A stretch of DNA of 32,527 bases from Bacteroidales bacterium. GTDB taxonomy: Bacteria > Bacteroidota > Bacteroidia > Bacteroidales > GWA2-32-17. The translations under genes and the position numbers were made by a program. Within the stretch, counting starts at the first letter, position 1, and every line of letters starts with the position of its first letter. Shown piece by piece: positions 16,691 through 24,689 of this stretch. Location of the stretch: the NCBI GenBank assembly GCA_026416095.1, contig JAOAFV010000034.1:1-32527 (forward strand). The letters are read 5' to 3'. Below the pieces are notes generated by a model. It ran no database searches. It was not told the origin of the DNA and saw nothing but the letters and a program-made list of their open reading frames with translations.

Positions 16691-17146
16691 TTATTTTTGT
16701 AAAGTATCTTCAACGTTAAGAAACCCTACCAGAACTGCAACACATCCACTTAATATTTGGTCGGTAAGTTCTTCAGCGGTTTGAACCTGAATGGATATTA
16801 TAAGTTGCTTACTACTTTGCAATTTAAAATCCCATGTTTTAGCGTAGTTATGTTTTTTATTATCGTACAACACATTTCTATCGGTATCTAACACTTGGAA
16901 TTGTATAGGAGGTAAATTTTCATCGCCACACACAGCAATTCTATATTCTTGACCGGCATAAAATGTTTTATATAATTCTGCTGTTTCTCCTTCGCTTAAT
17001 ACAGTTGCATTATAAATACCATCGTGTACATATGGTAACAATTCAAGTTTACATATTTTTTTAGCAAAGTTCTTACATTGAGAAAAAGACTGATAAGAAA
17101 AGAAAACCACATTAAATGCAAGTAAACTTAAAAATATCTTTTTCAT
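16691..17146 (-). CDS. Secreted protein of unknown function
   Basis: This 151-residue protein has a clear Sec signal peptide (MKKIFLSLLAFNVVFFSYQSFSQ, cleavage expected near residue 23). The mature part has four cysteines (CKNFAKKIC, VCGDENLP and GCVAVLVG) that may form disulfides, and a beta-rich centre with YNATVLSEGETAELYKTFY and AGQEYRIAVCGD. It may be a small beta-sandwich domain, but no named family was recognised. It lies 9 bp downstream of the lipoprotein gene at 17156-18034, so the two are co-transcribed and are probably exported together. Confidence 0.75.
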   Translation of the reverse strand: MKKIFLSLLAFNVVFFSYQSFSQCKNFAKKICKLELLPYVHDGIYNATVLSEGETAELYKTFYAGQEYRIAVCGDENLPPIQFQVLDTDRNVLYDNKKHNYAKTWDFKLQSSKQLIISIQVQTAEELTDQILSGCVAVLVGFLNVEDTLQK

Positions 17147-17155
17147 AGTTTATAA

Positions 17156-18034
17156 TTATTTAATAATGTTCGACCTTATTTCGCTTGTTACTTTTTCAAG
17201 TTCATCAAAAACTTCTTTTGGAAAAACTATTTCTGAAGTTGATGAAATATATGTTTTTCCATCTTTTTCAACTACTTCGAGTTTAGATGATTTACTTTGT
17301 ATTTTATCGAAAATAACTTTTAGTTTTTCGAGCATTGGTATAACTTGCTTAACATTAGCATCGTTTTTGTAATCGTTTAATAAACTAATAAGTGTATTTA
17401 GAGAGAGACGTTGATCTGCAATTCTTTCCATTAATTCTTGGTTATACGATGTGTTTTTTACGATCTGGCATGCTATGTATAAACCTTCTATCCATCCTCC
17501 TGTTAATATAATAGCTGCAATTTCCCCTCTATCGTTTTCCTTCAAAAATGAGTTAGTATTCATGAACGACTCACTAATTATTTCCATTACACTGTCTCTG
17601 TTATTAATATTGTTTTCCATTCGTGTAATAAGACTCTTGTCGATTGCGTTTAATATTCCAAGATCATCGGCAAGTTTTTTACATGCAGATAGGTACTTAA
17701 TGCTTGCTTGTGACTGGTCGAACATACTTGAAAAACTAAGATCGGCACTGTAAACACCTAAATTTAAAGCCATGCTTAGAGTAGATGAATAATTTCCTAA
17801 ATTTTCTATTGGATTAAGGAATTCTTGACTGTATTTTGCACCAGCTCTTTTCATTAACATTGCTGTTTCTACGGGAGATGGAATTCCATAAATTATTTGT
17901 TTTGCTTTGTTAACTTGATCGGCAATAGTTGTGCTATCAAGTAGTTGATTTTCATCGGAACTTGTTCCTTTACAACTATACAAAATTAATACTACAAATA
18001 CCAAGATACTGAAATTTAGTAAATTACGTAACAT
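17156..18034 (-). CDS. Lipoprotein of unknown function
   Basis: The protein has 292 residues with a lipoprotein signal: a hydrophobic segment MLRNLLNFSILVFVVLILYSC, whose lipobox LYSC puts the lipidated Cys at residue 21. The mature part is largely helical, with PSPVETAMLMKRAGAKY, LNLGVYSADLSFSSMF and TGGWIEGLYIACQI as distinctive blocks. It resembles conserved hypothetical lipoproteins of Bacteroidales by impression only. No catalytic motif was recognised. It is the first gene of a two-gene unit with the secreted 151-residue protein, preceded by a TAnnTTTG box. Confidence 0.8.
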   Translation of the reverse strand: MLRNLLNFSILVFVVLILYSCKGTSSDENQLLDSTTIADQVNKAKQIIYGIPSPVETAMLMKRAGAKYSQEFLNPIENLGNYSSTLSMALNLGVYSADLSFSSMFDQSQASIKYLSACKKLADDLGILNAIDKSLITRMENNINNRDSVMEIISESFMNTNSFLKENDRGEIAAIILTGGWIEGLYIACQIVKNTSYNQELMERIADQRLSLNTLISLLNDYKNDANVKQVIPMLEKLKVIFDKIQSKSSKLEVVEKDGKTYISSTSEIVFPKEVFDELEKVTSEIRSNIIK

Positions 18035-18069
18035 ATTTTATGTTTTTAATTTTTTTAAAAATTACAGCA

Positions 18070-18077
18070 CAAAGATA
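18070..18077 (-). promoter_or_regulatory. Bacteroidota -7 box for the lipoprotein pair
   Basis: On the minus strand the site reads TATCTTTG, matching TAnnTTTG, about 36 bp upstream of the ATG of the 292-residue lipoprotein. It sits in the 90-bp spacer between divergent genes. No convincing -33 element is visible. Confidence 0.45.
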
Positions 18078-18124
18078 ATAAATTTTTAAAAAAAAAATTT
18101 TTTCATCAATTTTGTTAAAAAAAA

Positions 18125-18655
18125 ATGAAAAATCTATCGAAAACTAAAGAATTATTGTTTTCAGAAAATACAGAAAATATATTAACAGCTATAAATCGCA
18201 TAATAGAGAATAACTATATAGAATTAATTCCATATTTATTTGAAGTATACATAAATAAGAAGGATGAAAAGATTAAGAAAAAAATATATTTTATTTTATC
18301 TACCCTTAAGCAAAATGCAAGTGTAGATTACGTAATAGAAGGAATAAAAAGAGTAAAAGTACTAGATAAATACCCAGAATTAATAAGAATATGTTGGGAG
18401 AATGGGCTTGATTACAGTAAGCATCTAAGATTCTTTATAAATTATTTTATTAATAATTCAATTGAGGTGGCAATAGAGTCGTTTTCTGTTATAGAAAATA
18501 ATTTGTACAATGCTTCGTTTGAAGAATTAAAATATTCTTTAATTGAACTAGATAAAAACAAGAATAAAATATCGGAAGAAAAAATGATGCTTTATAAAGA
18601 ATTATGTTTATTATTATATCAGAAATTAGAAGATAATTCTTTCTCCAAATATTAA
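18125..18655 (+). CDS. Conserved-looking helical protein, unknown
   Basis: This 176-residue protein has no signal peptide, so it is cytoplasmic, and is almost entirely alpha-helical and Lys/Glu/Asn-rich. Repeating helical pairs, such as ILTAINRIIENNYIELIPYL, KIKKKIYFILSTLKQNASVD and DYVIEGIKRVKVLDKYPELI, suggest HEAT-like repeats at about 20-110. No active-site motif is visible. It is divergent from the lipoprotein pair and convergent with yggS, overlapping the yggS 3' end by 30 bp (18626-18655). It may be a scaffold or adaptor protein, but no function can be assigned. Confidence 0.7.
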   Translation: MKNLSKTKELLFSENTENILTAINRIIENNYIELIPYLFEVYINKKDEKIKKKIYFILSTLKQNASVDYVIEGIKRVKVLDKYPELIRICWENGLDYSKHLRFFINYFINNSIEVAIESFSVIENNLYNASFEELKYSLIELDKNKNKISEEKMMLYKELCLLLYQKLEDNSFSKY

Positions 18656-19282
18656 GGTACCTACACGTATCATTGTACTTCCACAGGCAATAGCAATTTT
18701 ATAATCGTTCGACATACCCATTGATAATTCTGTAAAAGATGGAAAATTGTTTTTTAATTTTTCGAAAAGATTGCGTAAGAATTTGAATTCTTTTTCAATT
18801 TGTTTAGTATCGTCTGTAAATGTGGCCATGCCCATAAGACCTTTTATGTTTATATTTTTTAGTGATGTAAATTCGGGGTTCTCAATTAATTCATAAAGTT
18901 CTTTCTCGTATAATCCAAACTTAGTTTCTTCTTTGGCAATATGAACTTGTAAAAGGCAATCTATTATGCGATTATTTTTTTGAGCAAACTTATTAATTTC
19001 CTTGGCAAGCTTAAGAGAATCGAGCGAATGAATTAGATGTATAAAAGGAGCAATGTATTTTACCTTGTTTGTTTGTAAATGTCCAACCATATGCCACCTT
19101 ATTGGTAAGCTTAAGTTTTTTTGTTTTTCGTTTAGTTCTTGTACTTTGTTTTCTCCAAAATCTATTATTCCACATTCGTAAGCTTCTTTAATTTTATCGA
19201 TATTATGGGTTTTTGAAATAGCTACAATTGTAACGTATTCTGGTACTTCGCTTTTTAATTTAAGTATATTATCTTTAATCAT
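18626..19282 (-). CDS. yggS: YggS-family PLP homeostasis protein
   Basis: This 218-residue single-domain TIM-barrel protein of the YggS/PROSC family binds pyridoxal phosphate and keeps vitamin B6 and amino-acid pools in balance. The PLP lysine lies in VAISKTHNIDKI (about 20-31). Further signatures are DFGENKVQELNEK, RWHMVGHLQTNK, HSLDSLKLAKEINK and LSMGMSNDYKIAIACGSTMIRVGT. The length is normal. It lies 28 bp downstream of the DUF1015 gene and is the last gene of the serC-serA-DUF1015-yggS run. This puts a PLP-buffering protein with the PLP enzyme SerC. Its stop codon lies within the 3' end of the oppositely oriented helical gene. Confidence 0.95.
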   Translation of the reverse strand: MIKDNILKLKSEVPEYVTIVAISKTHNIDKIKEAYECGIIDFGENKVQELNEKQKNLSLPIRWHMVGHLQTNKVKYIAPFIHLIHSLDSLKLAKEINKFAQKNNRIIDCLLQVHIAKEETKFGLYEKELYELIENPEFTSLKNINIKGLMGMATFTDDTKQIEKEFKFLRNLFEKLKNNFPSFTELSMGMSNDYKIAIACGSTMIRVGTLIFGERIIF

Positions 19283-19310
19283 TGAATAAAATAGATGTAT
19301 ATAAAAATTG

Positions 19311-20558
19311 TTAATCTAACAAATGGATTACTAGGCCACTTCGTAATTTTGGTTCAAACCAAGTTGTTTTTGGGGGCATTATCATATCTTTATCAGCTAC
19401 ATTTAATAATTGTTCCATACTTACAGGGTATAGTGCAAAAGCAACTTTCATTTCTCCAGAGTCAACTCTTTTTTTAAGTTCACCAAGGCCTCTAATTCCA
19501 CCAACGAAATCAATTCTTTTGTCTGTCCTTAAATCTTTAATATCGAGTATTTTGTTTAAAATCCATTCACTTAAAATTGTAACGTCCAACGATTTTATAG
19601 GATCGTTATTATCGTAAGTATGAGGTTTTGCTGTTAGCTTATACCATTTATTGTTTAAGTACATAGAAAATTCCCTTATTCTTGAGGGTTTAAATATCTC
19701 GTTACCTTTATCTTCAATATAAAAATGTTCTTTTATTTTTTCTATAAATTCCGATTCACTTAAGTTGTTTAAGCTTTTAACAACTCTGTTGTAATCTAAT
19801 ATTTTTAAATGGGTGTGTGGAAAATGAACTGCCATAAAATAGTTAAACTCTTCAGTGCCATTGTAATTTTTGTTTTTTTCTCTTTTTTCTTTTCCTACCA
19901 AAACAGCAGCAGCGGTTCTATGGTGCCCATCGGCGACGTAAACATATGGAACTTTTTTATAAAGTTCAACAATTTTATTTATTGTGTTTTTGTTTTTAAT
20001 AACCCAAAAACGATGACCTATTTTATCATCTGTTACAAAATCGTATTCTGGTTCATTGTTGTTTGCATATTCGAAAATAAGAGCTTCGATCTCTTCTAGA
20101 GTTCTGAAGGTAAAAAACACCGGTTCCATGTTAGCGTTTGTAGCACGTACATGATTCATTCTATCTTCTTCTTTATCTTTTCGTGTGAGTTCATGTCGCT
20201 TTATGGTACCATTAAAATATTCGTCTATAGATGAACAACCAACAATACCATATTGCGTATGGTCGTTCATGGTTTGTGAATAAATATAAAGATATTCTTC
20301 TTCGTCGGGGATTAACCATTTATTGCTTAAAAATTTTTCAAAATTTTCTTTAGCTTTTTCGTAAACGCGAGGATCGTGTTCATCAATTTCTTCTGGAAAG
20401 TCTATTTCTGGTTTTGTTATATGTAGCAATGAATATTGGTTGTCTTTAGCTTCTTCTCTTGCTTCTTTTGAGCTAAGTACATCATAAGGTTTAGCAGCAA
20501 CATATTTTACAATACTTTTAGGCGGACGTAATCCCTTAAATGGTTTTAGTATTGCCAT
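19311..20558 (-). CDS. DUF1015-family protein
   Basis: The 415-residue protein starts MAILKPFKGLRPPKSIVKYV, contains AAKPYDVLSSKEAREEA and carries the diagnostic YVADGHHRTAAAVL (about 216-229). DUF1015 is a broadly conserved family, and its DGHHR motif recalls the ParB-like fold used by free serine kinases. It sits 18 bp downstream of serA and two genes after serC, the usual arrangement in Bacteroidota. No serB-type phosphoserine phosphatase is present in the cluster. A function in the last step of serine synthesis or in serine phosphorylation is therefore an inference from context and motif. An uncharacterised housekeeping role is the alternative. Confidence 0.9.
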   Translation of the reverse strand: MAILKPFKGLRPPKSIVKYVAAKPYDVLSSKEAREEAKDNQYSLLHITKPEIDFPEEIDEHDPRVYEKAKENFEKFLSNKWLIPDEEEYLYIYSQTMNDHTQYGIVGCSSIDEYFNGTIKRHELTRKDKEEDRMNHVRATNANMEPVFFTFRTLEEIEALIFEYANNNEPEYDFVTDDKIGHRFWVIKNKNTINKIVELYKKVPYVYVADGHHRTAAAVLVGKEKREKNKNYNGTEEFNYFMAVHFPHTHLKILDYNRVVKSLNNLSESEFIEKIKEHFYIEDKGNEIFKPSRIREFSMYLNNKWYKLTAKPHTYDNNDPIKSLDVTILSEWILNKILDIKDLRTDKRIDFVGGIRGLGELKKRVDSGEMKVAFALYPVSMEQLLNVADKDMIMPPKTTWFEPKLRSGLVIHLLD

Positions 20559-20576
20559 ATCACAATTTTTTTAATC

Positions 20577-21494
20577 TTATTTATTAACTTGAAATGTTCT
20601 ATCGCCATTTTTAAAAAAGGCCACTATTTGGCGGGCAGCTGCTAAGCCAGCATTAATATTGGCCTCAGCGGTTTCTGCACCTTGTTTTTTGGGTGTTGCA
20701 TAATAACGTAGATTATATTTTAATAATTCATTATGACAATCTGGTGCAACGTCTGTTACATATTTGAAGTCATCGCGAACTTCGAATATTCTTTTTAGAG
20801 AATCTTCACATATTACTTCTTTACGAGCAGTATTAACTAGCAAAGCATTTTTTGGCATCATAGACATTAATTCATAATTCACCAACTTTTTTGTTTTTTC
20901 ATTTGCAGGTATATGTATTGAAACTATATTACACATGCTGTAAAGATCTCTAATATCTTTTACTTCTGTTACGTTTTCTTTTGTAAAATCTTCGGGTTGG
21001 AGAAATGGATCGTAGGCGTATATTTCCATTCCGAAGCCATGTGCAATATGAGCAAGCGCCTTACCAACATAACCAAATGCATGTAAACCAAGTTTTTTAC
21101 CTTTTAATTCATTTCCAGAAATTCCCTTTAATTGACCTCTGTACATAAAAATCATCATACCAATGGCCAGCTCAGCTACAGCATTTGAATTTTGACCTGG
21201 TGTATTCATAACCACTATGTTCTTAGCTGAAGCTGCGTTTAAGTCGATATTGTCGTATCCTGCTCCTGCCCTAACAATAATTTTAAGATTTTCAGCTTTT
21301 TCTATTATTTCTGCATTTATTATATCACTTCTCACAATAACAGCATCGGCATTTTTAATGGCATTAATGAGTTCTTCTTTTGTTTTATATTTTTCTAATA
21401 ACAAAAGTTCATAACCCGCATTTTCAATAATTTGACGAATCCCATCTACTGCAACTTTTGCAAAGGGCTTTTCTGTTGCAACAAGTATTTTCAT
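20577..21494 (-). CDS. serA: D-3-phosphoglycerate dehydrogenase (short type)
   Basis: The 305-residue NAD-dependent 2-hydroxyacid dehydrogenase catalyses the first step of serine synthesis, from 3-phosphoglycerate to 3-phosphohydroxypyruvate. The substrate-side motif is VRAGAGYDNIDLNAA (about 76-90). The nucleotide-binding loop is GLHAFGYVGKALA, with Ala in place of the first Gly of GxGxxG. The catalytic Arg lies in LLVNTARKEVI. The C-terminal block reads YATPKKQGAETAEANINAG, where most family members have the catalytic His in TPHIG. This variant is, to my knowledge, usual in Bacteroidota. No ACT or other regulatory domain follows. It is 12 bp downstream of serC, with DUF1015 18 bp after it. 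Confidence 0.92.
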   Translation of the reverse strand: MKILVATEKPFAKVAVDGIRQIIENAGYELLLLEKYKTKEELINAIKNADAVIVRSDIINAEIIEKAENLKIIVRAGAGYDNIDLNAASAKNIVVMNTPGQNSNAVAELAIGMMIFMYRGQLKGISGNELKGKKLGLHAFGYVGKALAHIAHGFGMEIYAYDPFLQPEDFTKENVTEVKDIRDLYSMCNIVSIHIPANEKTKKLVNYELMSMMPKNALLVNTARKEVICEDSLKRIFEVRDDFKYVTDVAPDCHNELLKYNLRYYATPKKQGAETAEANINAGLAAARQIVAFFKNGDRTFQVNK

Positions 21495-21506
21495 AGCTTA
21501 ACATTT

Positions 21507-22586
21507 TTATTTATTGTTTCTTTCAAATTCATCCATAACTTGAATAAGGTATTTTACCGATTCTAATGGTAAAGCATTATACAACGAAGCTCTAAAACCA
21601 CCTACTGACCTATGCCCTTTAATTCCAACAATACCTTTTTGTTTTGCAAATTCTAAAAAAGCTTCTTCTTTTTCTTTATATTCAGGACGCATAACAAAGC
21701 AAACGTTCATGATTGAACGATCTTCTTTAACAACGGTGCCTACAAACATTTTGCTATTATCAAGATATTCATATAAAATTTTTGCCTTTTCTAAATTTAT
21801 TTTTTCTATTTCGGCTACGCCTCCAATTGATTTTAACCATTTTAGCGTTTGATTTACCACGTAGATATTAATAACAGGAGGAGTATTAAACAAACTATTG
21901 TTTTTTACATGTACTTTATAATCTAACATAAGAGGCATAACTCTGTTTTGTACTTGTTTACTATTAAGAAAATCTTCTTTAATAATAATAATTGTTACGC
22001 CAGCAGGGCCAACATTCTTTTGAGCTCCTGCATAAATTAAAGAATACTTGCTTACATCGATAGGTCTACTACAAAAGTCTGACGACATATCGGCAACTAA
22101 TGGCACTGGAGATTCAATGTCGTATCTGAGCTCTGTACCAAAAATTGTATTGTTTGTTGTAATATGAAAATAGTCAACATCAGTAGGAATTGTCCATCCC
22201 TTAGGAATGTAAGTAAAATTTTTGTCTTTTGATGAAGCTACAATATTAACTTCACCATATTTCTGAGCTTCTTTTATTGCCCTTTGAGCCCATTCTCCTG
22301 TTTCTAAATATGCTGCTTTTGTATTTAGAAAATTATGAGGTACCATATAAAATTGTGTATGAGCACCTCCACCTAAAAATAAAACATGATATCCAGAAGG
22401 TATATTTAGTAATTCCTTAAAAAGTTCTACCGTTTCGTTTAGTATATTTTCGAACTCTTTTGAACGATGAGAAATTTCCATTATAGACAAACCAGAATTA
22501 TCTAAATCAATTACAGCTTTAGCTGTATTTTCTAATACTTCTTTAGGAAGTATTGCAGGCCCCGGATTAAAATTATGTTTTTTCAT
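21507..22586 (-). CDS. serC: Phosphoserine aminotransferase
   Basis: This 359-residue PLP-dependent class V aminotransferase converts 3-phosphohydroxypyruvate and glutamate to 3-phosphoserine. Family motifs are [15 protein letters not shown] at the start, [27 protein letters not shown] and [15 protein letters not shown], in which the Lys is the PLP Schiff-base residue. [20 protein letters not shown] lies near the C-terminus. The length is normal. It is the first gene of the serine operon, followed by serA 12 bp downstream. A -7-like element lies about 25 bp upstream of its ATG. Confidence 0.97.
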   Translation of the reverse strand: MKKHNFNPGPAILPKEVLENTAKAVIDLDNSGLSIMEISHRSKEFENILNETVELFKELLNIPSGYHVLFLGGGAHTQFYMVPHNFLNTKAAYLETGEWAQRAIKEAQKYGEVNIVASSKDKNFTYIPKGWTIPTDVDYFHITTNNTIFGTELRYDIESPVPLVADMSSDFCSRPIDVSKYSLIYAGAQKNVGPAGVTIIIIKEDFLNSKQVQNRVMPLMLDYKVHVKNNSLFNTPPVINIYVVNQTLKWLKSIGGVAEIEKINLEKAKILYEYLDNSKMFVGTVVKEDRSIMNVCFVMRPEYKEKEEAFLEFAKQKGIVGIKGHRSVGGFRASLYNALPLESVKYLIQVMDEFERNNK

Positions 22587-22610
22587 GGTTTTCTTTCTTT
22601 AAATTCGTAT

Positions 22611-22618
22611 GCAAGTTA
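22611..22618 (-). promoter_or_regulatory. -7-like element upstream of serC
   Basis: On the minus strand the site reads TAACTTGC, one T short of the TAnnTTTG consensus, and would give a leader of about 20 nt before the serC ATG. The 203-bp serC-comB spacer (22587-22789) holds nothing else recognisable. Confidence 0.3.
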
Positions 22619-22789
22619 CAAAAAATTTTATATTTAAAATATGTTTAAAAAAATTTCTAATCTTTATTTATGAAAAAAAACATAAGATTTGTTAGACTGA
22701 AATAATAAAATAAATAAAGTGTAAAATAAGTTAAGTAGAAAGCCCACCCTTAAAACGTTAATAGGTTATTTTACTAACAAAAAACATAC

Positions 22790-23509
22790 TTATTTTCTTA
22801 AAATATCGACTATTTTCCCTTCTTTGAAACATGGTACAACATCCACAATATTTAACGAAAAACAATATTCAAGAATGTTTTCAGAGACAAGTTTGTTTAA
22901 TCTGGTGCGATGAGATGCTTTTTTAGTATAAAGAAGCAAATTGTCTTTTGCTAGATTCCATAAGTCAATAGCGGCATGTGTGCTATCGCAATTAGTAATA
23001 TATTCACCCGAGTTTAATAGTTGTTGAGCAATAGCTCCTGCGCAAAGAGTATCTTCAAGGTTGAACATATTTTTCCACCCAGAGCAAAACAGCAAAATAT
23101 TATCTTTATTATGTGTAAGGAAATTTATGATTGACTTCAAATTAATGAAAGATCCAATTAACGAAAGTTTAGCATTTTCGGTCATTTTAATTGTTTGTGT
23201 ACCATTTGTAGTGTTGTAAACTATTGTTTTCCCTTTGACGTTACTAGGGGTAAAAAAGGATGGTGAATTACCAAAGTCGGCAAAATCGAGTTTTTGTCCG
23301 TCGCGTTCGGCTGCCACAATATATCCTTTATTTTTATATTCTTTAGCTTCGGCAATTGTGGCTACTGGAATTAACTCCTTAGCACCCGAAGCAATTGCTG
23401 TGCAAATAGAAGTTGTTGCTCTTAAAATATCTATAACAACAACACTTCGATCTTTGGCTTCATAATAATTATAAAGAGCTGGTGAAAAGCAAGTTTCGAT
23501 CTTAAACAT
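22790..23509 (-). CDS. comB: 2-phosphosulfolactate phosphatase family protein
   Basis: The 239-residue ComB-family protein has motifs VVIDILRATTSICTAIASGA (about 24-43), AAERDGQKLDFADFGNSP, GKTIVYNTTNGTQTI and LFCSGWKNMFNLEDTLCAGA. In methanogens ComB is a Mg-dependent phosphatase acting on 2-phosphosulfolactate in coenzyme M synthesis. Bacteroidota have no coenzyme M. The substrate here may be a sulfonate intermediate (sulfolactate, as in some sulfonolipid or sporulation-type pathways) or another acid phosphate. The family assignment is strong, the substrate is not. It starts 2 bp after gcvT ends on the same strand, so it is co-transcribed with gcvT, and its stop lies 203 bp before serC. Confidence 0.9.
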   Translation of the reverse strand: MFKIETCFSPALYNYYEAKDRSVVVIDILRATTSICTAIASGAKELIPVATIAEAKEYKNKGYIVAAERDGQKLDFADFGNSPSFFTPSNVKGKTIVYNTTNGTQTIKMTENAKLSLIGSFINLKSIINFLTHNKDNILLFCSGWKNMFNLEDTLCAGAIAQQLLNSGEYITNCDSTHAAIDLWNLAKDNLLLYTKKASHRTRLNKLVSENILEYCFSLNIVDVVPCFKEGKIVDILRK

Positions 23510-23511
23510 AT

Positions 23512-24609
23512 TTATTGTCCTTTATAAATAGGTAATTTTACAACTTTACCTTTCATAAGTTTATCGCGTATAGCAACAAATATTTCAGTATCGGGCATTG
23601 AATATTGAGTTTTAACATATCCCATACCAATACCTATTTTCATCATTGGCGACATTGTTCCTGAAGTTACATGTCCTATTTGATTGCCATTTATTTCGCA
23701 AATCTTGTATCCATGACGAGGAATTGCTCCTTTTTCTTCCATAACAAACCCAACCAACCTACGTTCAGTACCATTTAGTTTCTGTTTCAAAAGAAAATCT
23801 TTATCTATAAAATTTTTATAATCAACAAATTTAGTAATCCACCCAAGCCCTGCTTCTATTGGCGAAGTTGTATCGTCTATGTCGTTGCCATATAAACAAT
23901 ACCCCATTTCTAAACGTAATGTATCGCGAGCAGCAAGACCACATGGCTTTATTCCATATTCTTTACCTGCTTCCATTACAGCATCCCAAATTCTTTCGGC
24001 ATATGCATTAGGGAAGTATATTTCGCAACCGCCAGCTCCAGTGTACCCAGTGATTGAAAAAATTACATCTTTTACACCAGCAAATTCAATTACTTTAAAT
24101 GTATAATATGGCATTTCGAGTACATTAGTAGAAGTTAATTTTTGCATTGCTTTTAATGCTAAAGGCCCTTGTACTGCTAGCTGCGAAATATTTTCGGAAT
24201 CGTTAATTAATGTAACATTAAATTTTGTTTTTTGAGAATTAAGCCAAAGCCAATCTTTTTCAATGTTTGCCGCATTTACAACAAGCAGATATGTTTGCTC
24301 ATCAAATCTATAAACAAGTAAATCGTCAACAATACCACCTTTACCATTAGGTAAACACGAATATTGGACTTTGCCATCGAATAATAATTTAACATCGTTA
24401 GATGTAACATATTGTAGAAAATCGTAAGCCATTTGCCCTTTTACCCATATTTCTCCCATGTGCGACACATCAAATACTCCTAATTTTGTTCTAACTGTTA
24501 TATGTTCGTCTATATCGCTACTGTATTTTACAGGCATCTGAAAACCAGCAAAAGTAACAATTTTTGCTCCTAACTTTTCGTGTATATGATAAAGTGCAGT
24601 TTTTTTCAT
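23512..24609 (-). CDS. gcvT: Glycine cleavage system aminomethyltransferase (T protein)
   Basis: The 365-residue T protein transfers the methylene group from the aminomethyl-lipoyl H protein to tetrahydrofolate, releasing ammonia. Clear signatures are TVRTKLGVFDVSHMGEIWVKG, ITGYTGAGGCEIYFPN, GLAARDTLRLEMGYCLYGND and GHVTSGTMSPMMKIGIGMGY. The catalytic Asp lies in FDVSHMGE. It is full-length with an ATG start at 24609. A near-consensus -7 element (TATACTTG on the minus strand, 24618-24625) sits very close to the start, so the leader would be minimal. No glycine riboswitch structure was seen upstream, where only 80 bp separate it from the divergent DUF4175 gene. gcvH and gcvP are not in the window. 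Functionally it links to serine/glycine metabolism of the adjacent ser operon. Confidence 0.97.
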   Translation of the reverse strand: MKKTALYHIHEKLGAKIVTFAGFQMPVKYSSDIDEHITVRTKLGVFDVSHMGEIWVKGQMAYDFLQYVTSNDVKLLFDGKVQYSCLPNGKGGIVDDLLVYRFDEQTYLLVVNAANIEKDWLWLNSQKTKFNVTLINDSENISQLAVQGPLALKAMQKLTSTNVLEMPYYTFKVIEFAGVKDVIFSITGYTGAGGCEIYFPNAYAERIWDAVMEAGKEYGIKPCGLAARDTLRLEMGYCLYGNDIDDTTSPIEAGLGWITKFVDYKNFIDKDFLLKQKLNGTERRLVGFVMEEKGAIPRHGYKICEINGNQIGHVTSGTMSPMMKIGIGMGYVKTQYSMPDTEIFVAIRDKLMKGKVVKLPIYKGQ

Positions 24610-24689
24610 TTTTTTTGCAAGTATAAAGAATTTTTTATAAAATAAATCATATTAAAATTCAGTTTTTTTATTTTATTTTGTGCAGTGTT

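Noticed and set aside
24610-24689. Glycine riboswitch upstream of gcvT
   Set aside because: Only 80 bp of AT-rich sequence separate gcvT from the divergent gene, with no paired aptamer-like stems.
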